A DNA stretch of 64,000 nt from Bradyrhizobium sp. JYMT SZCCT0180 (GTDB taxonomy: Bacteria; Pseudomonadota; Alphaproteobacteria; Rhizobiales; Xanthobacteraceae). Position 1 is the first letter of the stretch; each line of letters starts with the position of its first letter. The translations under genes and the position numbers were made by a program. Below, piece by piece: positions 42,298 to 52,493 of this stretch. The DNA is taken from NCBI RefSeq assembly GCF_018130165.1, contig NZ_JAFCLZ010000014.1, forward strand, positions 124,001 through 188,000, given 5' to 3'. The notes beneath the pieces were generated by a model. The model saw nothing but the letters and a program-made list of their open reading frames with translations, had not been told where the DNA came from and did no database searches.

Positions 42298-43223
42298 CTA
42301 CGCCACTTCGTTAAAACACCAGGCCAGAATGCCCTTTTGCGCATGCAGGCGGTTTTCGGCTTCGTCGAACACCACCGATTGCGGGCCGTCGATCACCTCG
42401 TCGGTGACCTCCTCACCGCGATGGGCGGGCAGGCAGTGCATGAACAGCGCGTCGGGCTTGGCCAGCGACATCAGTTGGGCGTTGACCTGATAGGGCTTGA
42501 GCACGTTGTGGCGATGCTCGCCGTCCTTATCGCCCATCGACACCCAGGTGTCGGTCACGACGCAGTCGGCGCCCGCGACGGCGGCTTCCGGGTCGTTGCC
42601 GAGCACGATCGGCGCCTGCGTCGCCTTGATCCAGTCCTTCATCGCCTTGTTCGGCGCGAGCTGCGGCGGGGTCGCCACGTTCAGTTTGAACTTCAAACGC
42701 TCCGCGGCATGCGCCCATGACGCCAGCACGTTGTTGTCGTCGCCGGTCCAGGCCACGGTGCGGCCCTCGATCGAGCCGCGATGCTCCTCGAACGTCATCA
42801 GGTCAGCCATCACCTGGCAGGGATGCGAGCGCCGGGTCAGCCCGTTGATGACGGGCACGGTGGCGTTGGCGGCAAGCTCCAGCAGCGCATCGTGGTTGAG
42901 GATGCGGATCATGATCGCATCGACGTAACGCGACAGCACGCGCGCGGTATCGGCGATGGTCTCGCCGCGGCCTAGCTGCATTTCCGCGCCGGTCAGCATA
43001 ATGGCCTCGCCGCCGAGCTGGCGCATGCCGACGTCGAACGAGACCCGGGTGCGGGTCGACGGCCGTTCGAAGATCATCGCCAGCGTCTTGCCCTCGAGCG
43101 GCTTCCTGTTCTTCTCATGCGCCTTCAGCTTCGCCTTCATGGCGACGCTCAGGTCCAGCATGTTGCGCAGTTCCTTCGGCGGCAGCTCGCTGATATCGAG
43201 GAAGTGACGTAGGGACTTGCTCA

Positions 43224-43224
<1 letters not shown>
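42298..43224 (-). CDS. argF: ornithine carbamoyltransferase
   Basis: Makes citrulline from ornithine and carbamoyl phosphate in arginine synthesis. 308 residues with carbamoyl phosphate motif FERPSTRTRVSFDVG, HPCQVMADLMTF, and the ornithine-side VTDTWVSMGDKD and FMHCLPAHRGEEV. The start codon overlaps the argD stop (ATGA), so the two arginine genes are translationally coupled. ATG at 43224 (MSKSLRHFLDI) is used; a GTG precedes it directly. Confidence 0.97.
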
Positions 43225-44429
<1,205 letters not shown>

Positions 44430-44508
44430 GGCCATCACTGACGGTTAGAGACCGGCCACATAGCGTGCATTGGTGCGAACGCGGCACAGCCGGTCTTGCG
44501 AAAACAAA

Positions 44509-44535
44509 ACGTGCCGCCTTTTCGGGGCGGCACGT
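44509..44535 (-). promoter_or_regulatory. stem-loop at the predicted 5' end of the argDF mRNA
   Basis: Perfect 10-pair hairpin ACGTGCCGCC / GGCGGCACGT with a seven-base loop, followed on the minus strand by TTTTGTTTTC. It begins where transcription from 44543-44570 should start. It could be an mRNA-stabilising leader hairpin or a terminator-like attenuator. Confidence 0.6.
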
Positions 44536-44542
44536 GACAGGC

Positions 44543-44570
44543 ATTCTATGCTGGCTTTGGACCGTGTCAA
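44543..44570 (-). promoter_or_regulatory. sigma70-type promoter for argDF
   Basis: Minus strand TTGACA (44570-44565), 16-base spacer, TAGAAT (44548-44543). Both hexamers are close to consensus. The start point would fall near 44536, about 107 bases upstream of argD. Confidence 0.75.
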
Positions 44571-44686
44571 CACGCCTAAAAAGGCCTTTCCTGCAGTGCA
44601 GGATAAAGCAATCCGTAGCATTCCGGTGCCGTGGAAAACTCCAATTACAATGCATAAATACCGGAACATGTGGACGCACGGACGCG

Positions 44687-44832
44687 GACTCTTGCGCCAG
44701 AGTCCCGCCATATTGTAGCGTCTGGGCTGTCGGGTACGACATCTCGTGCGGAAGTACTGACCCCTAGAGTCCATTTTGTAAGGCGTAAACGTTCGGGCGG
44801 CTTTTATGCGCCCGGCGAGGGCTAAGGGATTC
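44687..44832. promoter_or_regulatory. cluster of four GANTC (CcrM) sites before gcrA
   Basis: GACTC at 44687, GAGTC at 44700, GAGTC at 44767 and GATTC at 44828, all within 146 bases of the gcrA upstream region. GANTC is the CcrM methylation site, and GcrA is the known factor that reads methylated GANTC in promoters of alphaproteobacteria. The rest of the gap 44430-44911 holds the argD promoter and no gene. Confidence 0.75.
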
Positions 44833-44911
44833 TGCCCGCTGGGATTTTTGAGAATTGGCATCGCCAGCGCTGCCCCCGGTTTGGCCGGCTCTGTGCGAAG
44901 GGAAGAATGCG

Positions 44912-45421
44912 ATGACGGTATTGACCTGGTCCGACGAGCGCGTCGAGCAGCTTAAAAAGCTCTGGGAGGGCGGACTTTCCGCCAGCCAGATCGCCGCGGA
45001 ACTCGGGAATGTGACGCGAAATGCAGTGATCGGCAAAGTGCATCGGCTGGGTCTTTCCGGCCGTGCCAAGAGCCCCTCCTCGGCCGCGCCGCGTCAGCGC
45101 AAGGCGCGTCCCGCCCCGCAGATGATGCGGGTGGCGCGCCCGGTGTCGCGCGGCAACACCGCGCTGGCCCACGCCTTCGAGGTGGAGATGGAGCCGGATC
45201 CGGTCGCCTACGACAATGTGGTGCCGATGAGCCAGCGGCTGACGCTGCTCGAATTGAACGAGGCCACCTGCCACTGGCCGATCGGCGATCCCTCGAGCTC
45301 GGAATTCTTTTTCTGCGGCGGCAAGGCGCTCACCAGCCTGCCCTATTGCGCACATCACTCGCGCATCGCCTATCAGCCGGCCTCCGATCGCCGCCGCCCG
45401 GCACCGAAGCCGACGCGCTGA
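44912..45421 (+). CDS. gcrA: GcrA cell cycle regulator
   Basis: Sigma70-associated activator of cell-cycle genes in alphaproteobacteria. 169 residues. The N-terminal DNA-binding domain MTVLTWSDERVEQLKKLWEGGLSASQIAAELGNVTRNAVIGKVHRLGLSGR is unmistakable; a basic linker follows, then the C-terminal sigma-interacting part TLLELNEATCHWPIGDPSSSEFFFCGGKALTSLPYCAHHSRIAY with conserved Cys/His. ATG at 44912 follows GGAAGAATGCG. Four GANTC sites upstream suggest methylation-linked autoregulation. Confidence 0.97.
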   Translation: MTVLTWSDERVEQLKKLWEGGLSASQIAAELGNVTRNAVIGKVHRLGLSGRAKSPSSAAPRQRKARPAPQMMRVARPVSRGNTALAHAFEVEMEPDPVAYDNVVPMSQRLTLLELNEATCHWPIGDPSSSEFFFCGGKALTSLPYCAHHSRIAYQPASDRRRPAPKPTR

Positions 45422-45453
45422 GTTCGCGCGGCGTTACAACGAATATTAGCCGT

Positions 45454-45582
45454 CGTCCCGGCGAAGGCCGGGACCCATAACCACCGATGGCCGTGGTTAG
45501 GCTTGGCTGGAGCTCCAGCTTTCTTAGCAATTAGTATTTGTGGTTATGGGTCCCGGCGTTCGCCGGGACGACGCAAACTTGT
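45454..45582. repeat. intergenic paired repeat, GTCCCGG...CCGGGAC family
   Basis: GTCGTCCCGGCGAAGGCCGG plus ACCCATAACCACC faces GGTTATGGGTCCCGGCGTTC and CCGGGACGAC. Between the convergent gcrA and phoB genes. Confidence 0.85.
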
Positions 45583-45594
45583 TTACGCCGCGCC

Positions 45595-46296
45595 CTACTC
45601 CACCTTCGCGAACCGATCATCCAGCGCGTAGCCGGCGCCGCGCACGGTGCGGATCGGGTCCTGTTCGCGGCCGGGGTTGAGCAATTTGCGCAGGCGGCCG
45701 ATATGGACGTCGACGGTACGCTCGTCGATATAGATGTCGCGGCCCCAGACGCTGTCGAGCAGTTGCTCGCGGCTGAACACGCGGCCGGGATGTTCCAGGA
45801 AAAACTCCAGCAGGCGATATTCGGTGGGGCCGAGATCGATCGGACGGCCCGAGCGCGCGACGCGGCGCTTCTCGCGGTCGAGTTCGATATCGCCATAGGT
45901 CAGCACGGTGGCCAGCCGCTCCGGGCTCGCCCGCCGCAACAGGCCCTTCACCCGCGCCAGCAGCTCCGGCACGGAAAAGGGTTTTACGATGTAGTCGTCG
46001 GCGCCGGTCGCCAGCCCCCGTACCCGTTCGCTTTCCTCGCCGCGCGCGGTCAGCATGATGATCGGCAGCGCCTTGGTCTCCGGCCGCGCCCGCAAGCGGC
46101 GGCACAGTTCGATGCCGGACAGGCCCGGCAGCATCCAGTCCAGCACGATCAGGTCGGGCACCCGCTCCTTCAGCCTCGTATCGGCGTCGTCACCGCGGGC
46201 GACGGTTTCGACCTCATAGCCTTCGGCATCGAGGTTGTAGCGCAGAAGCGTGGTGAGCGCTTCCTCGTCTTCAACCACCAGAATGCGTGCATTCAT
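45595..46296 (-). CDS. phoB: phosphate regulon response regulator PhoB
   Basis: 233 residues. Receiver domain with Asp53 (LIVLDWMLPG) as phosphorylation site, Thr and Lys switch residues (MLTARGE, YIVKPF), then an OmpR/PhoB winged helix (DLGPTEYRLLEFFLEHPGRVFSREQLLDSVWG, RTVDVHIGRLRKLL). Last gene of the pho cluster, 74 bases after phoU. It should bind the Pho box at 51102-51119. Confidence 0.97.
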   Translation of the reverse strand: MNARILVVEDEEALTTLLRYNLDAEGYEVETVARGDDADTRLKERVPDLIVLDWMLPGLSGIELCRRLRARPETKALPIIMLTARGEESERVRGLATGADDYIVKPFSVPELLARVKGLLRRASPERLATVLTYGDIELDREKRRVARSGRPIDLGPTEYRLLEFFLEHPGRVFSREQLLDSVWGRDIYIDERTVDVHIGRLRKLLNPGREQDPIRTVRGAGYALDDRFAKVE

Positions 46297-46370
46297 CTAT
46301 GTAAGCCTCTTGATATCCGATATTTTGACGCGGTTTGTTACGCGAACGTCTTCCGCTTCTAGTTCCGCTT

Positions 46371-47087
46371 CTAGTTTCCTGGCACCGTGGTGGCGAAATT
46401 GGTCATGTCGCCCTTCGGGCGCTTGTCTAGGATCTGCTGGCCTTCGATCATGTAGAACACGGTCTCGGCGATGTTGGTGGCATGGTCGCCGATCCGCTCG
46501 ATGTTCTTGGCGCAGAACATCAGATGGATGCAAAACGAGATGTTGCGCGGATCTTCCATCATGTAGGTCAGGAGCTCGCGAAACAGCGAGGTGCAGATGG
46601 CGTCGACTTCCTCGTCGCCCTTCCAGACCGCCATCGCCGCCGGCAGATCGTGCGACGCGTAGGCGTCGAGCACGGACTTGACCTGCGACTGCACCAGATC
46701 GGTCATGTGTTCGAGACCGCGGATCAGCTTCAGCGGCTGGAAATCGTTCTCCAGCGCGGCGACGCGCTTGCCCATGTTCTTGGCGAGGTCGCCGATCCGT
46801 TCCAGATCGGTGGCCACCCGCATGGCGCCGACGATCTCGCGCAGGTCGATCGCCATCGGCTGGCGGCGGGCAATCGTCAGCACCGCGCGTTCCTCGATCA
46901 GGTGCTGCAGGCGGTCGATCTCGACGTCGGAAGCGACGACGCGTTTGCCGAGCGCGACGTCGCGCCGGATCAAGGCATCGACGGATTCGGTGATCATGCG
47001 TTCGGCAAGGCCGCCCATTTCGGCGACCAGGCGGGTCAATTCCTGAAGATCGCTGTCGAACGCCTTCGCGGTATGTTCTGAAGCCAT
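46371..47087 (-). CDS. phoU: phosphate signalling protein PhoU
   Basis: 238 residues with two PhoU three-helix repeats: DLQELTRLVAEMGGLAERMITESVDALIRRD and AVLTIARRQPMAIDLREIVGAMRVATDLERIGDLAKNMGKR, then ISFCIHLMFCAKNIERIGDHATNIAETVFYMIEG. The E/D-RIGD metal-binding motifs occur twice. It links Pst transport to PhoR inhibition. Start at 47087, 23 bases after pstB. Confidence 0.97.
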   Translation of the reverse strand: MASEHTAKAFDSDLQELTRLVAEMGGLAERMITESVDALIRRDVALGKRVVASDVEIDRLQHLIEERAVLTIARRQPMAIDLREIVGAMRVATDLERIGDLAKNMGKRVAALENDFQPLKLIRGLEHMTDLVQSQVKSVLDAYASHDLPAAMAVWKGDEEVDAICTSLFRELLTYMMEDPRNISFCIHLMFCAKNIERIGDHATNIAETVFYMIEGQQILDKRPKGDMTNFATTVPGN

Positions 47088-47110
47088 TGTCTTCTCCTCG
47101 CGATGTGCGC

Positions 47111-47932
47111 TTAGCCGAACCGGCCGGTAATGTAATCCTGGGTGCGTCGATCGCTCGGCGAGGTGAAAATCTTGTTGGTGTCGTCGAATTCGACCAGTTC
47201 ACCGAGATACATGAAGGCGGTCTTGTCCGAGACGCGCGCCGCCTGCTGCATGTTATGGGTCACGATGGCGATGGTGTAGTCCTCCGACAATTCCTGGATC
47301 AGCTCCTCGACCTTGGCGGTCGAAATCGGGTCCAGCGCCGAGCAGGGCTCGTCGAACAGGATCACTTCAGGGCGCACCGCCACCGTGCGCGCGATGCAGA
47401 GCCGCTGCTGCTGGCCGCCGGACAGGCTGAGCCCCGATGCATTCAGCTTGTCCTTGACCTCGTTCCACAGCGCACCGCCACGCAACGCCTTTTCGACGCG
47501 GCCGTCCATCTCGGATTTCGAGATCTTCTCATAAAGGCGGATGCCGAAGGCGATGTTTTCGTAGATCGTCATCGGAAACGGCGTCGGCTTCTGGAACACC
47601 ATGCCGACCCGGGCGCGCAGCAGATTGAGATCGAGCTTGGGGTCGAGGATGTTGGTCTGGTCGAGCATCAATTGCCCGGTCGCCTTCTGGCCCGGATAGA
47701 GGTCGTACATCCGGTTGAAGATCCGCAGCAGCGTGGACTTGCCGCAGCCGGACGGCCCGATGAAGGCGGTGACGCGGTGGGTGCCGAGCGTGAGGTTGAT
47801 GTTCTTCAGCGCGTGGTGCTCGCCATAGTAGAAGTTCAGGCCGCGCGCCGTCACTTTCGGCGGCGCGTCGGGCAAGGCGACCTGCGGAACAGGTCCGTTC
47901 GCAGCACTCACGGATACGGAAAGATCGTTCAT
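47111..47932 (-). CDS. pstB: phosphate ABC transporter ATPase
   Basis: 273 residues. Walker A GPSGCGKST, Q-loop MVFQKPTPFPMTIYENIAFG, signature LSGGQQQRLCIARTVA, Walker B VILFDEPCSALDPIST and H-loop IVTHNMQQAARVSD. The FYYGEHHALKNINL start and ending are PstB-specific. Overlaps pstA by 4 bases. Confidence 0.98.
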   Translation of the reverse strand: MNDLSVSVSAANGPVPQVALPDAPPKVTARGLNFYYGEHHALKNINLTLGTHRVTAFIGPSGCGKSTLLRIFNRMYDLYPGQKATGQLMLDQTNILDPKLDLNLLRARVGMVFQKPTPFPMTIYENIAFGIRLYEKISKSEMDGRVEKALRGGALWNEVKDKLNASGLSLSGGQQQRLCIARTVAVRPEVILFDEPCSALDPISTAKVEELIQELSEDYTIAIVTHNMQQAARVSDKTAFMYLGELVEFDDTNKIFTSPSDRRTQDYITGRFG

Positions 47933-48774
47933 TTTGCGGTCCTCTCGGCGCCAAGGATGCGCGCGCCAATATTCAGGGCGAGTACGGTCAGGGTGATGAG
48001 CAGCGCCCCGCTCCAGGCGAGCTGCTTCCAGTATTCGTAGGGGCTCTGCACGAAGTTGTTGATGGTGACCGGCAGGTTCGCCATCGTCTTGGTGAGGTCG
48101 AGGCTGAAGAACTGGTTCGACAGCGCGGTGAACAGCAGCGGCGCGGTTTCGCCGGCGACGCGGGCGGTGGCGAGCAGCACACCGGTGATGAGGCCGGCGC
48201 GCGCGGCGCGGTAGGCGATGCGCTTGATCACCAGCGAGCGCGGCAGGCCGAGCGCGGACGCGGCCTCGCGCAACGGATTGGGCACCAGCAGCAACATGTC
48301 CTCGGTCGTGCGCACCACCACGGGGATCACGATCACGGCCAGCGCCAGACAGCCGGCAAAGGCCGAGAAGCCGCCCATCGGCACCACGATCGCGCCATAG
48401 ACGAACAGGCCGATGATGATCGAGGGCGCGCTGAGCAGGATGTCGTTGATGAAACGGATCACCGAGGTGAGCTTGTCGTTCCTGCCGTATTCGGCAAGGT
48501 ATGTGCCGGCGAACAGGCCGAGCGGCGCGCCGATGCCAACGCCGATCACGGTCATGATGATCGAGCCGACAATCGCGTTCAGCAATCCGCCGTCGGTTGA
48601 TCCCGGTGGAGGGGTATTCTGCGTGAAGACCGCGAGATTGATCCCGGCGAGGCCGTTAAAGAACAAGGTGAATAGGATCAGCCCCAGCCAGGTGACGCCA
48701 AAAACCGCGGCGCCGAGGCACAGGACCTTGACGACGATGTCGACGCGGCGGCGACGGGTATAAATCGGGTTCAT
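47929..48774 (-). CDS. pstA: phosphate ABC transporter permease PstA
   Basis: 281 residues, six membrane helices. The coupling EAA-type loop is AASALGLPRSLVIKRIAYRAARAGLITGVLLATARVAGETAPLLFTA, typical of PstA. Opens MNPIYTRRRRVDIVVKVLC. It ends in overlap with pstB and starts 4 bases after pstC. Confidence 0.97.
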   Translation of the reverse strand: MNPIYTRRRRVDIVVKVLCLGAAVFGVTWLGLILFTLFFNGLAGINLAVFTQNTPPPGSTDGGLLNAIVGSIIMTVIGVGIGAPLGLFAGTYLAEYGRNDKLTSVIRFINDILLSAPSIIIGLFVYGAIVVPMGGFSAFAGCLALAVIVIPVVVRTTEDMLLLVPNPLREAASALGLPRSLVIKRIAYRAARAGLITGVLLATARVAGETAPLLFTALSNQFFSLDLTKTMANLPVTINNFVQSPYEYWKQLAWSGALLITLTVLALNIGARILGAERTAK

Positions 48775-48778
48775 GATC

Positions 48779-49768
48779 TTAATTCCCCGCCTTCTTTTCC
48801 AGCCGCATCAGCATTATCCGCGCGGCCGCCAGGACGAAGAACGTCAGCACGAACAATAGCAGCCCCAGCAGGATCAGGCCGGATTGGTGCAAGCCGTCGC
48901 TCTCGGCGAATTCGGATGCGATCGCCGCCGAGATCGTAGTGCCCGGAGAAAACACCGAGCCCGTGATCTTGAAGGCGTTGCCGATGATAAACGTCACCGC
49001 CATGGTCTCGCCAAGCGCACGGCCGAGCGCCAGCATGATGCCGCCGATCACGCCGACCTTTGTATAGGGGATCACGACGTTGCGGACGACTTCCCAGGTG
49101 GTGCAGCCGACGCCGTAGGCGGCTTCCTTGAGCACCGGCGGCACCGTCTTGAACACGTCGACCGAAATCGCGGTGATGAACGGCAGCACCATGATCGCAA
49201 GGATCAGCGACGCGTTGAACAGGCTGAGATAAGACGGCGGACCAGCGAAGATGGTGCCGAGAATCGGGACGCCATCGAACACCTTGATCACAAACGGCTG
49301 AAAACTGTCGGCCATGAACGGGCCCAGCACGAAGAACCCCCACATGCCGTAGATGATCGAGGGGATGCCGGCGAGCAATTCCACGGCAATGCCGATCGGG
49401 CGACGCAGCCACTGCGGACAAAGCTCGGTGAGGAAGATCGCGATGCCGAGCCCGACTGGGATCGCGATCGTCATCGCGATCACCGAGGTGACCAGCGTGC
49501 CATAGATCGGCCCGAGTGCGCCGAGCACCGGCGGATCGTTGGATGGCGCCCAGCGCGAGGTGAACAGGAAGGAGAAGCCATATTCCCTGATCGCCGGCCA
49601 GGCGCCCGCGATCAGCGAGACGATGATGCCGCCGAGGATGAGCAGGACCGAGATCGCGCAGGCGCGCGTGATCCAGTAAAATGTCACGTCGCCAAACTTG
49701 AAAGCGCTGAGAGCCTTGGCGCGATCGTAAGGTCCGGCAGCTTCCATTATGTCGCTCTGAACCGCCAT
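48779..49768 (-). CDS. pstC: phosphate ABC transporter permease PstC
   Basis: 329 residues, six to seven helices. EAA-type loop VLKEAAYGVGCTTWEVVRNVVIPYTKVGVIGGIMLALGRALGETMAVTFIIGNA. GIPSIIYGMWGFFVLGPFM is PstC-specific. The ATG at 49768 (MAVQSDIMEAA) is my choice; an ATG at 49846 is in frame but places a hydrophilic extension. Separated from pstS by 223 bases containing a strong stem-loop. Confidence 0.95.
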   Translation of the reverse strand: MAVQSDIMEAAGPYDRAKALSAFKFGDVTFYWITRACAISVLLILGGIIVSLIAGAWPAIREYGFSFLFTSRWAPSNDPPVLGALGPIYGTLVTSVIAMTIAIPVGLGIAIFLTELCPQWLRRPIGIAVELLAGIPSIIYGMWGFFVLGPFMADSFQPFVIKVFDGVPILGTIFAGPPSYLSLFNASLILAIMVLPFITAISVDVFKTVPPVLKEAAYGVGCTTWEVVRNVVIPYTKVGVIGGIMLALGRALGETMAVTFIIGNAFKITGSVFSPGTTISAAIASEFAESDGLHQSGLILLGLLLFVLTFFVLAAARIMLMRLEKKAGN

Positions 49769-49901
49769 GTCTGCCACGCCAATCCCCTGTACTGTATAGC
49801 CCAAATGCCCTGGTTCCGGCGCCGGTTTTACACCGGACATTGCCACCAGATTTCCTGGTAGCCGGACCGCCCTGTATTCGCCCTCCAGCCCGGAGGGAAA
49901 G

Positions 49902-49928
49902 ACCCAACCCGGAGAGACCGGGTTGGGT
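49902..49928 (-). terminator. intercistronic stem-loop between pstS and pstC
   Basis: Perfect 11-pair hairpin ACCCAACCCGG / CCGGGTTGGGT with a five-base loop, 64 bases past the pstS stop, with a second hairpin CCCTCC/GGAGGG at 49881-49897. Not followed by a long U-run. Likely shields pstS mRNA and lowers read-through, giving more PstS than permease. Confidence 0.7.
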
Positions 49929-49991
49929 AGAGTGGAAGCACGCTCCCGCTGTTCGCCGGGCCGGAACGCGGCCCAGATCTTTGTTCTCGGC

Positions 49992-51002
49992 TCAGCTCTT
50001 GATCTCGGCGGTCCAGGTCTTTTCGATCATCTTGACCACCGAGTCCGGCATCGGAATGTAGTCGAGGTCTTCAGCCATCTTGTCGCCCTTTGCGAAGGCC
50101 CAGGTGAAGAACTTGATGGCTTCCTTGGCAGCCGCCTTGTCGGTGGCGTCCTTGTGCATCAGGATGAAGGTCGCGCCGGTGATCGGCCATGAAGCTTCGC
50201 CGGCCTGGTCGGTGAGGATCACGTAGTAGTTCTTGGCGCCGGCCCAGTCGGCATTGGCTGCTGCGGCCTGGAATGCCCCAATGGTGGGCTGCACGGTCTT
50301 GCCCGCCTTGTTGATCACTCCGGCATGGGTGAGCTTGTTCTGCTTGGCGTAGGCGTATTCGACATAACCGATCGAGTTCTTGGTCTGGCCGACATTGCCT
50401 GCCACACCTTCGTTGCCCTTGGCGCCAACGCCTGTCGGCCATTCAACCGCCGTACCGGCCCCTACCTTGGTCTTCCACTCGGCATTGGTTTTCGAGAGGT
50501 AGTCGGTCCAGAGGAAGGTGGTGCCCGAACCGTCGGAGCGGCGGACCACGGTGATGGCGTCGGTCGGCAGCTTCAGCTTCGGATTGAGCTTGGCAATCGC
50601 GGGATCGTCCCACTTCTTGACCTTGCCGAGATAGATGTCGCCCAGCAATTCGCCGGTGAATACCAGTTCGCCCGGCTTGATGCCTTCGAGGTTGACGACC
50701 GGCACCAGGGCGCCCATCGCCTGCGGCCACTGGATCATGCCTTCCTTGTCGAGCTGCTCCGACTTGAGCGGCATGTCGCTGGCGCCGAAGGTCACGGTCT
50801 TCGCGATGATCTGCTTGATACCGGCGCCGGAACCGATCGACTGGTAGTTCAGACCGTTGCCGGTCTCTTTCTTGTAGGAATCGGCCCACTTGGAATAGAG
50901 CGGGAACGGGAAGGTGGCGCCCGCGCCGGTGATATCGGCGGCGAACGCCGAGGTCGAGGCGGCGACGAGGCCTGCCGCGACGATTGTCTTGATGAAATTC
51001 AT
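49992..51002 (-). CDS. pstS: phosphate-binding protein PstS
   Basis: 336 residues with a signal peptide (MNFIKTIVAAGLVAASTSAFA). Phosphate-contact segments are visible: GAGATFPFPLYSKWADSY, GSGAGIKQIIAKTVTFGASDMPL and RSDGSGTTFLWTDYLSK. The ATG at 51002 is preceded by GGAGACC; the frame runs upstream to 51125 across the Pho box and is not coding. First gene after the Pho box. Confidence 0.98.
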   Translation of the reverse strand: MNFIKTIVAAGLVAASTSAFAADITGAGATFPFPLYSKWADSYKKETGNGLNYQSIGSGAGIKQIIAKTVTFGASDMPLKSEQLDKEGMIQWPQAMGALVPVVNLEGIKPGELVFTGELLGDIYLGKVKKWDDPAIAKLNPKLKLPTDAITVVRRSDGSGTTFLWTDYLSKTNAEWKTKVGAGTAVEWPTGVGAKGNEGVAGNVGQTKNSIGYVEYAYAKQNKLTHAGVINKAGKTVQPTIGAFQAAAANADWAGAKNYYVILTDQAGEASWPITGATFILMHKDATDKAAAKEAIKFFTWAFAKGDKMAEDLDYIPMPDSVVKMIEKTWTAEIKS

Positions 51003-51101
51003 GGCTGGTCTCCATCTGGTGAGCGAAGCGCCTGTTAACGCCCGATCGCGCTCACGCCGCATCCGTTTAGGTGCGGTCAATAGAGCTTTTACGAAGGTTC
51101 G

Positions 51102-51119
51102 ATGACAGTTGGATGACAG
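51102..51119 (-). promoter_or_regulatory. Pho box (PhoB binding site) before pstS
   Basis: Minus strand CTGTCAT-CCAA-CTGTCAT: two identical 7-base half sites separated by 4 bases, matching the PhoB consensus spacing exactly. Lies 100 bases upstream of pstS, just past the phoR stop. Confidence 0.94.
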
Positions 51120-51145
51120 TCTCAAGCGATTGAAATCGCTGGAGT

Positions 51146-52450
51146 TTAAGTCGCCACCGGGAGTTTCGGCTGGGGAAAACAGGCGGTAAAAGTGGCCCCG
51201 TTTTTGGGCACGCTTTCGATCAAAAGCCGGCCGCGATGGCGGTTAACAATATGTTTCACCAAGGATAAACCGAGCCCGGTTCCACCCTGCGCCCGGCTGT
51301 CGCCGACATCGACCCGGTAGAACCGCTCGGTGAGCCGCGGCAGGTGTTCCGGGGCAATTCCGGGCCCGAAATCGCGCACCAGCACGCGGACCTCAGGCGC
51401 GCCGTCGGCGGAAGCCGCCTGCACCAGCGAGACGATGACCTTGCCGCCGGAGGCGCCATATTTGAGCGCGTTCTCGATCAGATTTTCGAACAGCCGCAGC
51501 AGCTCCTCGCGATCGCCCGCGATCGTCACCGGCAGCTCAGGCAGATCGATCTCGATCTTGACCTGGCGTTCATGCGCCAGCGGCTCCAGCCCGTCGGCGA
51601 CCTGGCGGATGATCGGCACGATGTCGACCGAGGTGTCGGGCCGAACATGCGCCGACAATTCGACCCGCGACAGCGACAGCAAATCGTCGATCAGCCGCGC
51701 CATCCGCGTCGCCTGCGCGTGCATGATGCCGAGAAAGCGCTCGCGCGCCTTGACGTCATCCTTGGCCGGCCCTTGCAGCGTATCGATGAAGCCGGACAAA
51801 GCGGCGAGCGGCGTGCGCAGTTCGTGGCTGGCATTGGCGACGAAATCGGCGCGCATCTCCTCGACCCGGCGCAGCGGCGTCTGGTCGTGGAACGTCATCA
51901 GCATGCACTTGTCGGTGCCGCCGAACAGCGTCGGCACCGGCACCGGCGTGATGATCAGCTCCATCCAGCGATCGACCGGCACATGGTCGAGATAGGTCGC
52001 GCGGCGCGGTTCGGTGGTCGCGATCGCCTCGCGCAGGGCGGTGATGATTTCGGGCGAGCGAAGCGCGAACTGGGCAAGCTCGTTCTTGCGCAGCGCAGGC
52101 GCCAGCTGGGCTGCCGCCGCATTGAGATGGAGCACGCGGCCGGCGCGGTCGAGCAGCACGGCCGGATCGGGCATGCCGGCCACGACGGCGCTGACGGCGG
52201 CGGCTTCGACTGGATTGACGCCGCGAACGTCTTCGCGCGAGGTGACCGCATCATGCAGCCGCCATGGCACCAAAGCTGCGGCGGCAATGCAGATAAAGGC
52301 GGCAATTGCGCGCGCCACCCCGAGTTCGCCGGTGGCGACGAAGACCGACAGAGCGAGGCCCGCGACCAGCAGGATAATGGCCGAATGCCGTAACCGGTCG
52401 GACCATGGGGCAAAATAGGAGGAGGAAGCGGAGGAATCGTCTATCGCCAT
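51146..52450 (-). CDS. phoR: phosphate regulon sensor kinase PhoR
   Basis: 434 residues. Two N-terminal membrane helices (about 23-62), a PAS domain (GMPDPAVLLDRAGRVLHLNAAAA), then the histidine kinase core: His209 in NASHELRTPLAALSGF, N box NLIENALKYGA, G boxes DFGPGIAPEHL and GGTGLGLSLVKHI. First gene of the pho cluster. It ends 27 bases before the Pho box, so phoR itself is not downstream of that site. Confidence 0.96.
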   Translation of the reverse strand: MAIDDSSASSSYFAPWSDRLRHSAIILLVAGLALSVFVATGELGVARAIAAFICIAAAALVPWRLHDAVTSREDVRGVNPVEAAAVSAVVAGMPDPAVLLDRAGRVLHLNAAAAQLAPALRKNELAQFALRSPEIITALREAIATTEPRRATYLDHVPVDRWMELIITPVPVPTLFGGTDKCMLMTFHDQTPLRRVEEMRADFVANASHELRTPLAALSGFIDTLQGPAKDDVKARERFLGIMHAQATRMARLIDDLLSLSRVELSAHVRPDTSVDIVPIIRQVADGLEPLAHERQVKIEIDLPELPVTIAGDREELLRLFENLIENALKYGASGGKVIVSLVQAASADGAPEVRVLVRDFGPGIAPEHLPRLTERFYRVDVGDSRAQGGTGLGLSLVKHIVNRHRGRLLIESVPKNGATFTACFPQPKLPVAT

Positions 52451-52493
52451 CGTTGGCTTTGTTCCCTCTGTCTTTTGCGTCTTTTACGCGTTT

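Noticed and set aside
51003..51125. Extended N-terminus of PstS
   Set aside because: It would cover the Pho box and place 41 residues before the signal peptide.
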